Shown: piece by piece, positions 57,366 to 64,000 of the stretch
Position numbering within the stretch: the stretch's first letter is position 1
Layout: each line of letters opens with the position of its first letter
DNA from: Microbulbifer yueqingensis
GTDB taxonomy: Bacteria > Pseudomonadota > Gammaproteobacteria > Pseudomonadales > Cellvibrionaceae
Reading direction: 5' to 3'
Length of the DNA: 64,000 nt
NCBI RefSeq assembly: GCF_900100355.1
Contig: NZ_FNFH01000004.1
Location: 124,001 to 188,000, forward strand
Notes under the pieces: model-generated
What the model was told of the DNA's origin: nothing
What the model saw: the letters and a program-made list of their open reading frames with translations, nothing else
Database searches by the model: none
Position numbers and translations under genes: made by a program

Positions 57366-57732
57366 AACTTCGGCCTGTTGCTTTTCCGGGCGCACAACAC
57401 CCGCTGGAACTTAAAAAAGGCGCATATTGTGCTGCGATCGGCGGGCGCGGACAAGTTCGCGGCCCTGCGCCTGCATTCCCCGCAACAGGCGGGCCCCGTC
57501 ATCTGTTCAGGCGGGTGGATGTTCTTCACGCCGCGCACTTCGGTGAACTTCACCCGTTACGAGAACCCTGGCAGCCATTGGGCGGCCAGCACCTGCCCGA
57601 GCGGTTGCAATGGGAGTGGCGCCGGGCGTGGCCCTATCGCTGGTCTGAAGACCGAGGACAGGGCACAGACAAGCGATTGCAGGGTAGTGGGGGCGAAGCG
57701 ATCGTCCGGCGGCTTCGCCGCGCAAACCGTAC
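57366..57732. other. Intergenic region upstream of glmU
   Basis: This 367-base stretch holds no convincing gene. Short open frames in it have compositions typical of GC-rich noncoding DNA. It must contain the glmU promoter (an A-rich TTAAAAAAG near 57411 is the most AT-rich part). A short GCGGC-GAA-GCCGC-type hairpin near 57708-57722 follows the FNT stop. Confidence 0.4.
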
Positions 57733-58530
57733 TCAACCCTTTTTCGAGATATAGCTGTACTTGATCAGGCCTACAAACACGGAGCCGCCGATCGTATTGC
57801 CCAGTGTGGCCAGGGCGAGGAAGTTCAGTAACTGTGTAGTGCTCACGTCTGCTGCGTCACTGATCCAGGCGGCATACATTGCAACCGCGCCCGCGATGCA
57901 GTGCGCGAGGCCGCCGAAACCGATGACAAAAGTGATGAGCGTGATCACAGCTATCCGGCTGATGGTATCGGAAGCCGACGAAACCACCCAGGCCAGCAGT
58001 CCCATCAGCCAGCCCGCATAGACCGCGCCAAGAAACAGGCCCAGGTTTCCGTCCGCAATGAGTTTTTCGCTGTAATAAGCAATCGCGGTCTTGTCCACAT
58101 TGACGGTGACTTCGCTGAACTGCACAAACAGAGAAGCGAACAGCAGGGCGCCGACCATATTGCCGATATAAATCAGGCCCCATACCCGCATCAATCCCCG
58201 CAGCTTCCGGCGCCCATCCAGCACCGGGAGTATGGCGAGGGTCGTGTGCTCGGTGAAGAGGTCGGTCCTGCCGATGACCACCAGGATAAAGCCGATCGGG
58301 TAGCTCAGCGCGATGATCAGGTGGAGCGTGTAACTGCTCACATTGTCGTAATACTGGGTAAACAATGCAGCCATCAACAGGAAACTGAACCCTATTTCAA
58401 GACCGGCGGCCACAGACGAGAGCAGCAGGGTGAAGTTGTTGCGCTTGTACTCATACAGGCTGTCGCGCATCTGCTCCCGCAGTATCTCGCCCTCATTCTT
58501 CTGGCGGTCCGTATCGCTGGATGTGGGCAT
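57733..58530 (-). CDS. Formate/nitrite transporter (FNT) family channel, YfdC-like
   Basis: The 265-residue protein has six hydrophobic helices in the aquaporin-like FNT pattern. FNT loops are visible: GRTDLFTEHTTLAILPVLDG after helix 2 and GFGGLAHCIAGAVAMYAAWI around the fifth helix, where the pore His of FocA would be. An N-terminal helix (ILREQMRDSLYEYKR) precedes helix 1, as in YfdC-type members whose substrate is not established. Start at MPTSSDTD with AAGGGAGA upstream. It is a lone gene 199 bases after the next GST. Confidence 0.85.
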   Translation of the reverse strand: MPTSSDTDRQKNEGEILREQMRDSLYEYKRNNFTLLLSSVAAGLEIGFSFLLMAALFTQYYDNVSSYTLHLIIALSYPIGFILVVIGRTDLFTEHTTLAILPVLDGRRKLRGLMRVWGLIYIGNMVGALLFASLFVQFSEVTVNVDKTAIAYYSEKLIADGNLGLFLGAVYAGWLMGLLAWVVSSASDTISRIAVITLITFVIGFGGLAHCIAGAVAMYAAWISDAADVSTTQLLNFLALATLGNTIGGSVFVGLIKYSYISKKG

Positions 58531-58688
58531 GGTTCTCCCTTGACAGAGCTTTCTCATCACCCCACGCAAATGGCGGTGATGGGCATGGCGAGCCAATCTT
58601 AGTTTAGCTGTAGCCAGTAACAGCGCAGGGGGTAATTGGCCGGCAGTGCAGGACGCAGCTGCGACATCGAGCTTTCCCGCTCACGAGG

Positions 58689-58715
58689 AAAAACGGCGCG
58701 CCGCTCGGGGCGCGC
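58689..58715 (-). terminator. Intrinsic terminator downstream of GST gene
   Basis: On the minus strand GCGCGCC-CCGAGC-GGCGCGC is followed by CGTTTTT. It lies just past the stop at 58730. Confidence 0.8.
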
Positions 58716-58729
58716 TGCTGAAGGTAGGG

Positions 58730-59359
58730 TCAGGAGCCGGCAGGTTCTGCCGCCAGCGCATTATCCAGTTCACTGGCCCGGAGGAAGGCTGCACGTTCAC
58801 TGATGCGGGCGAAGTACTCCACGAATTCCGGCCGTTTGTCGATGGTTCCGAACTGCAGGCCCCAGCCCACCTGGGACCCCACGTAGACATCCGCTGCCGT
58901 GAAGCGCGCTCCGGCGATATAGGGATTGGCCTTTACTGCATGGGAGAGGACATCAATCGCGGTAGCGTAGTTGCCATAGCCCGCCATGCCCTGCTTGTCG
59001 GGCGCCGGATCGCTGCCAAAGATACTCTTGTTGGTGAGCGCAGCCTCCAGCGGCCCAGCGGTGAAAAATAACCAACGGTAATAGTTGGCGCGCTCGTCAC
59101 CTGTTGGGGCCAGCCCCGCTTGCGGGAATGCGTCCGCCAGGTAGGCACAGATAGCAGCGGTCTCAGTGACAATATGCTCACCGTGACGGATAACCGGGAC
59201 CTTGCCCATCGGGTTGATGGCAAGAAACTCAGCGGACTTCATGGCAGCGCCATACTCGATGAGCTCCACTCTATAGGGTTGCCCTGTCTCCTCCAGCATC
59301 CAGCGGGCAATACGGCCACGGGACTGGGGGTTGGTGTAAAAAGTTATATCTGCCGTCAT
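58730..59359 (-). CDS. Glutathione S-transferase family protein
   Basis: The 209-residue protein has an N-terminal thioredoxin-like domain with FYTNPQSRGRIARWMLEETG and NPMGKVPVIRHGEHIVTETA (cis-Pro and Glu-Thr glutathione contacts), and a helical C-terminal domain. No N-terminal catalytic Cys is present; a Ser or Tyr near residues 8-13 may serve. The ATG at 59359 has AGGA eight bases upstream and is preferred to the ATG at 59368. It is monocistronic, unlike the GST at 40.4 kb, with which it shares only the fold. Confidence 0.9.
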   Translation of the reverse strand: MTADITFYTNPQSRGRIARWMLEETGQPYRVELIEYGAAMKSAEFLAINPMGKVPVIRHGEHIVTETAAICAYLADAFPQAGLAPTGDERANYYRWLFFTAGPLEAALTNKSIFGSDPAPDKQGMAGYGNYATAIDVLSHAVKANPYIAGARFTAADVYVGSQVGWGLQFGTIDKRPEFVEYFARISERAAFLRASELDNALAAEPAGS

Positions 59360-59545
59360 CGGATCCATCCTGAGTTATTCAATTCTTTCTGTTCCCTACT
59401 TTACTCCAGAGCCCTCGCGATTCCAGCTGATCCTTGCGTTATTGACTACAGGTTTGCACTGCCGGATCTAATTTTGCGCCAACACCAGGGCCCACAGTTA
59501 AGTAGCTAGACTTGTGCGTTAGCAGATCAACAGGGGCCTCCCCAA

Positions 59546-61177
59546 ATGAAGACACCAATCATCAGTGGGACCAGCTTTTTATCCCTCTCGCTTACCCTCG
59601 CGCTGGCTCTGTCAGTGGCGACCAGCCCACCGGCAGCCGTGGCCGAACAACAGGACATCGGCTCAGTCAGCTTTTCGACCTCGTGCTCACGGTCAGTGCA
59701 GGCGGACTTCAACCGCGCGGTGGCCCTGTTGCACCATATGATGTACGTGCAGTCACACGAGCTCTTTGCCGATATTGCCCGGCGGGACCCGGATTGCGCC
59801 ATGGCCTACTGGGGTATCGCGATGACCGCTTTGCACCCACTCTGGGCACCACCACCAGCAGAGGCACTCGCGCGCGGCCAGGAGGCACTGCGCAAGGCGC
59901 GGGAAATCTCTCCAGAGACGGCACGTGAGAAGGCGTACATTGAGGCCGCAAGCGCTTTCTATCAGGATTGGGACAAGACCCGGCACCGCAAAAACCTCGA
60001 GGCCTGGAGCGCAGCGCAACAACAGCTCTACGAGCGCTTCCCGGATGATGTCGATGCCGGTGCGCTGTATGCGCTCTCACTGGTGGCCACTGCGCCCAAG
60101 GAGGACAAGGATTACACGCACCAGAAGGCGGCCGGCAAGATACTCGAGCGCTTGCGGGGGAAAGCGCCCCGGCACCCGGCCATGTACCACTACCTGATAC
60201 ACGCCTACGACAATCCGGCGCTGGCCGGGCGGGCACTGGAAGTTGCCCGTGAATACGACAAAATCGCCCCCGAAGTACCACATGCACTGCACATGCCTTC
60301 GCACATTTTTGTCCGCCAGGGCATCTGGCCGGACACCATCGACTGGAACAAGCGCTCCGCAGCGGCCGCCAGGCGTCAGCCAGCGGAGGGAAAGACCTCG
60401 CTCCACTATTACCATGCGCTCGATTACCTCCTGTACGCCTACCTGCAGCAGGGACGTAAAAAGGAGGCGAAGGCAACAATCGCAGAACTGCAGGCGGCGG
60501 CCGAGGCCCAGGATGAGTTTGCCTCCGCTTACGGTATCGCGGCGTCCCGTGCGCGCTATCCGCTGGAAAACCGGGACTGGCGGGGAGCCGCAGCCCTTGA
60601 TCCTCGCGTGCCCGGAAGCTTTCCCTGGGACAAATACCCCTGGACCGAGGCCGTCGTGGAGTTTGCCCGCGGCATCGGCGCTGCCCGCAGTGGCGATAGC
60701 GCTGCCGCCGTGCGGTCGGCCGGGAGACTGGGTGAGTTGCAGGAACAGACTGCGGCAGCCGGCGAGCAGTACTGGGCGCGGCAGGTCAAAGTCCAGCAAC
60801 TGGCGGTACAGGCATGGGCAGAGTTATCTGCAGGCGATCAACAGCAAGCACGGGCATTGATGCGCGAGGCGGCTGACATGGAAGACTCCATGGACAAGCA
60901 CCCGGTTACACCCGGGCCGGTGCTTCCCGCAAGGGAACTGCTGGGTGATATGCTGCTGGCTTCCAACAAGCCGCGTGAGGCTGTCGAGGCGTACCGGGCA
61001 GCACTCGAGGTAAATGCCGGCAGATTCAATAGCCTGTATGGCGCGGCCAGGGCTGCCGCGGAAATCGGTGATAACCGTGCAGCGTCGAAGTTCTACCAGG
61101 AGCTACTCGACCAGGCTGGTGAATATGGCAGCCGGGAAGAGATTGCCAGGGCAAGGAAGTTTATGGAGCAGCAGTGA
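59546..61177 (+). CDS. Secreted tetratricopeptide-repeat protein
   Basis: The 543-residue product has a Sec signal (LSLSLTLALALSVATSPPAAV). The mature part is helical with repeats: RAVALLHHMMYVQSHELFAD followed by RRDPDCAMAYWGIAMTALHP, a signature seen in a family of bacterial TPR proteins, and later AYRAALEVNAGRFNSLYGAA. Several conserved His (HHMM, HALHMPSHIFVRQGIW, LHYYHALDYL) cluster on one face and could bind metal or a cofactor. Function is unknown. It is plus-strand and isolated between minus-strand genes, so it is likely monocistronic. Confidence 0.8.
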   Translation: MKTPIISGTSFLSLSLTLALALSVATSPPAAVAEQQDIGSVSFSTSCSRSVQADFNRAVALLHHMMYVQSHELFADIARRDPDCAMAYWGIAMTALHPLWAPPPAEALARGQEALRKAREISPETAREKAYIEAASAFYQDWDKTRHRKNLEAWSAAQQQLYERFPDDVDAGALYALSLVATAPKEDKDYTHQKAAGKILERLRGKAPRHPAMYHYLIHAYDNPALAGRALEVAREYDKIAPEVPHALHMPSHIFVRQGIWPDTIDWNKRSAAAARRQPAEGKTSLHYYHALDYLLYAYLQQGRKKEAKATIAELQAAAEAQDEFASAYGIAASRARYPLENRDWRGAAALDPRVPGSFPWDKYPWTEAVVEFARGIGAARSGDSAAAVRSAGRLGELQEQTAAAGEQYWARQVKVQQLAVQAWAELSAGDQQQARALMREAADMEDSMDKHPVTPGPVLPARELLGDMLLASNKPREAVEAYRAALEVNAGRFNSLYGAARAAAEIGDNRAASKFYQELLDQAGEYGSREEIARARKFMEQQ

Positions 61178-61301
61178 TGCGCGGCGGCCGCAGGAAAAAC
61201 CCAGGCTGCCGTGCTTCGTGAGCTCCAGCGGATAGGCCGCGCGCTGTGGCGAAGCCACGGCTGTGCCCGCCACACGATTGAATTACCTGGAAGAGTTCCG
61301 G

Positions 61302-62288
61302 TCAGGCACGCGGCACCACATCCTCGATCCAGGTCCTCACGCGCTCGACTTCCGCCTTGCCTGCTGCCACTGCCTCGGCGGCCCGGGAAAACTCCATACT
61401 GCCTATCACGCCGACCTTGGGCATGATCATAATGTCGGGGGGGGAACCCATGAGCCGCGAGCGCTTGTGGCGGCGCTCGAGAATTTCCATTGATGTCGAC
61501 ATGGTCTCTAGCATGCCCGGGGCATAGGGTGTGGTCCGGGTGAATCGGTCACCGATCTGGGACAGTTGTTCGCGCCCCTGGGTCAGCAGTTTCTCGAGAG
61601 ACTTTCCCGTGGAAACATCCATACGGGCCTCCTGCCGGGATATATCCTCTTCCGGGCTGTCGCTACCGTCCCCGTCGCTCGCCAGCGTTTCCACATCACC
61701 CTGGCGCTGCTCCCGCAACGATGCGCCATCCTCCGTAACATCGACCGCGATCACACAGGTTGCCCCCATCGCGCGGCAGACGTCGATCGGCACCGGGTTG
61801 ACCACGGCCCCATCGACCAGCCAGCGCCCCGCGACCTGTTTCGGGGACAGCAGCCCGGGAATGGAGCAGGACGCACTCACCGCATCACTCAGGTTGCCCT
61901 CCTGCAGCCAGATCTCCTGGCCGCTGTCTAGGTCAGTTGCCACCGCAGTAAATGGCACTGGCAGATCCTCGATATTCTGGTAGGCAAAGTCCTCGAAAAA
62001 GGCCTGGAACGGTTTCTTGCCACCAATCAGGCCGCCACTGAATGTCCAGTTGATATCCAGCAGGGAGAACACCCGCCAGTTATCCAGCATCTTCACCCAT
62101 TTCTCCAATTTGTCGAGGCAACCCGCGGCATAGGCTGAGCCGACAAACGCGCCCATGGAAGAGCCGGCGATCACCTGGGGGCGAATTCCCATTTCGTCCA
62201 GTGCGCTCAGCACGCCGATATGGGCAAAGCCTTTGGCGGCGCCGCTGCCGAGGGCAATCCCGACACGGGGTTGCGTAGAAGAGGTCAT
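61302..62288 (-). CDS. Patatin-like phospholipase (RssA-type)
   Basis: The 328-residue protein has the patatin catalytic dyad: oxyanion-type GSGAAKGFAHIGVLSAL at 14-30, nucleophile Ser44 in GSSMG, and Asp159 in VDGAVVNPVP. After about residue 190 there is an acidic, Ser-rich linker (ASDGDGSDSPEEDISRQ) and a helical C-terminus. The start MTSSTQPRVG is used because upstream in-frame sequence is not conserved-looking. Bacterial RssA-like members hydrolyse lipids at the inner membrane; substrate is unknown. It lies between atpC and the TPR gene, after the atp terminator. Confidence 0.9.
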   Translation of the reverse strand: MTSSTQPRVGIALGSGAAKGFAHIGVLSALDEMGIRPQVIAGSSMGAFVGSAYAAGCLDKLEKWVKMLDNWRVFSLLDINWTFSGGLIGGKKPFQAFFEDFAYQNIEDLPVPFTAVATDLDSGQEIWLQEGNLSDAVSASCSIPGLLSPKQVAGRWLVDGAVVNPVPIDVCRAMGATCVIAVDVTEDGASLREQRQGDVETLASDGDGSDSPEEDISRQEARMDVSTGKSLEKLLTQGREQLSQIGDRFTRTTPYAPGMLETMSTSMEILERRHKRSRLMGSPPDIMIMPKVGVIGSMEFSRAAEAVAAGKAEVERVRTWIEDVVPRA

Positions 62289-62407
62289 GTAATGCTCCGA
62301 TGCTGTCTTGCCAGGGCGGACAAAACCGGTGAGGAGTGAACCAGGCTGGGGATGCCCCTCACCGCATTTCAGCCAGATGGAAACGCGCGTGGAGACAGCC
62401 CAAGACA

Positions 62408-62437
62408 CAAAAAAAGCAGCCGGAGCTGCTTTTTTTC
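62408..62437. terminator. Terminator of the atp operon
   Basis: AGCAGC-CGGA-GCTGCT is flanked by an A-run and a T-run of seven or more bases, so it can terminate in both directions. It follows the atpC stop by about 25 bases. Confidence 0.93.
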
Positions 62438-62461
62438 CACTGGGTGATCGGTAAGAGCGTC

Positions 62462-62881
62462 TTACTTACCGGCCGCCTTGCGGATAGCCTGCAGGGTACG
62501 CAGGCGCGCTTCGGCCTCGGCCAGCTGCGCGGAGATGCGGGCGTAGTCGATCTCGGAGGGCGCCTGGTGCAGGGCGTGGGCCGCTTCTTCGCGGGCCTTC
62601 TGCGCGGCTTCCTCGTCAATCTCGCGCTCGGCGACATCGGCCAGGATGGTGACCATATTGGGCTGCACCTCGGCGTAACCGCCGCGGACGAACAACACCT
62701 CTTCCTCACCACCCTGCTTGATGATGCGCACAGGACCCGGCTTCAGCGCTGTGAGCAGCTGGGCATGGCCGTAGGAAATGCCCAGTTCACCCTCGACACC
62801 GGTGACAACAACCAGCTCCACCAGCCCGGAGAACAGGGATTCCTCAGCGCTCACGATATCGCAATGTACAGTCATAGCCAT
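62462..62881 (-). CDS. atpC: ATP synthase epsilon subunit AtpC
   Basis: The 139-residue protein matches the F1 epsilon subunit: [20 protein letters not shown], then [20 protein letters not shown] at the beta-sandwich and a C-terminal helical hairpin rich in Ala/Glu/Arg. Epsilon couples the central stalk and can inhibit ATP hydrolysis. It is the last gene of the atp operon, 81 bases after atpD, and precedes a strong terminator. Confidence 0.97.
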   Translation of the reverse strand: MAMTVHCDIVSAEESLFSGLVELVVVTGVEGELGISYGHAQLLTALKPGPVRIIKQGGEEEVLFVRGGYAEVQPNMVTILADVAEREIDEEAAQKAREEAAHALHQAPSEIDYARISAQLAEAEARLRTLQAIRKAAGK

Positions 62882-62962
62882 AAGGCTACCTCATTCTCTG
62901 CTGTTTGCCTTGCGAATTCCCGCCGCCGCGCCCGAAAGGGCGGGCGGCGGTGAGTTCCGCGC

Positions 62963-64000
<1,038 letters not shown>

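Noticed and set aside
57515..57754. Small plus-strand ORF upstream of glmU
   Set aside because: The 79-codon frame overlaps the 3' end of the FNT gene on the other strand, lacks a ribosome site and has Trp/Arg-rich composition typical of noncoding GC-rich DNA.

Overview
The window is an ordinary, gene-dense, high-GC chromosomal segment of a gammaproteobacterium. The gene order oxyR-recG, ubiC-ubiA-phoB-phoR, phoU-pstBACS and atpDC-glmU-glmR-glmS is the Pseudomonas/Cellvibrionales pattern. Together with the TRAP transporter, multiple cation/proton antiporters and metal efflux, this fits a marine aerobic heterotroph, perhaps a Microbulbifer relative. The genus is a guess from gene content and style; no rRNA is present to test it. 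No tRNA, rRNA, CRISPR array, prophage or insertion sequence was recognised. Most long ORFs antisense to genes are GC-driven shadows.

Layout. 0-6.7 kb: a partial GlsB-type membrane protein, oxyR overlapping recG, two tandem secreted paralogues of unknown function, and a dicarboxylate/amino-acid symporter. 6.8-10.6 kb: ubiC-ubiA (ubiquinone) then phoB-phoR behind a near-consensus Pho box. 10.6-16.6 kb: small conserved genes (membrane protein, DUF938 methyltransferase, YaaA, DUF4265-like), a lipoprotein M48 protease with TPRs, a lipoprotein, an ABM-like protein and a small porin-like barrel. 16.8-22.4 kb: the Pho-regulated pstS-pstC-pstA-pstB-phoU operon. 22.5-24.5 kb: TRAP dctQM, whose likely partner dctP lies alone at 34.4-35.5 kb. 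24.5-31 kb: a CusCBA-type Cu/Ag efflux operon headed by a CopL-like Cys/His/Met-rich protein; CusB carries a fused CusF-like site and a His tail. 31-40.4 kb: yciA, an unknown helical protein, groES-groEL behind a sigma32-like promoter, dctP, uvrD, hexR and a Bcr/CflA exporter. 40.4-44.7 kb: an electrophile/quinone-defence cluster (GST, glutathionyl-hydroquinone reductase, DoxX, LysR regulator, divergent pirin). 44.8-49.6 kb: three cation/proton antiporters in a row. 49.8-57.4 kb: glmS, DeoR-type glmR with a perfect operator dyad, an E1alpha-E1beta-E2 2-oxoacid dehydrogenase operon, and glmU. 57.7-64 kb: an FNT/YfdC-like channel, a GST, a secreted TPR protein, a patatin phospholipase, then atpC and the 3' part of atpD.

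The genes work together as separate modules: phosphate starvation (phoBR sensing, pst uptake, phoU feedback), peroxide and thiol/quinone stress (oxyR, yaaA, GSTs, GHR, pirin), copper/silver export, cell-wall precursor synthesis (glmS/glmU/glmR) and energy metabolism (ATP synthase, 2-oxoacid dehydrogenase). I saw no wholly new system. The best leads are the secreted tandem paralogues, the CusB-CusF-His fusion with its CopL-like partner, the glmR operator, and the paired dyads between lysR and pirin.
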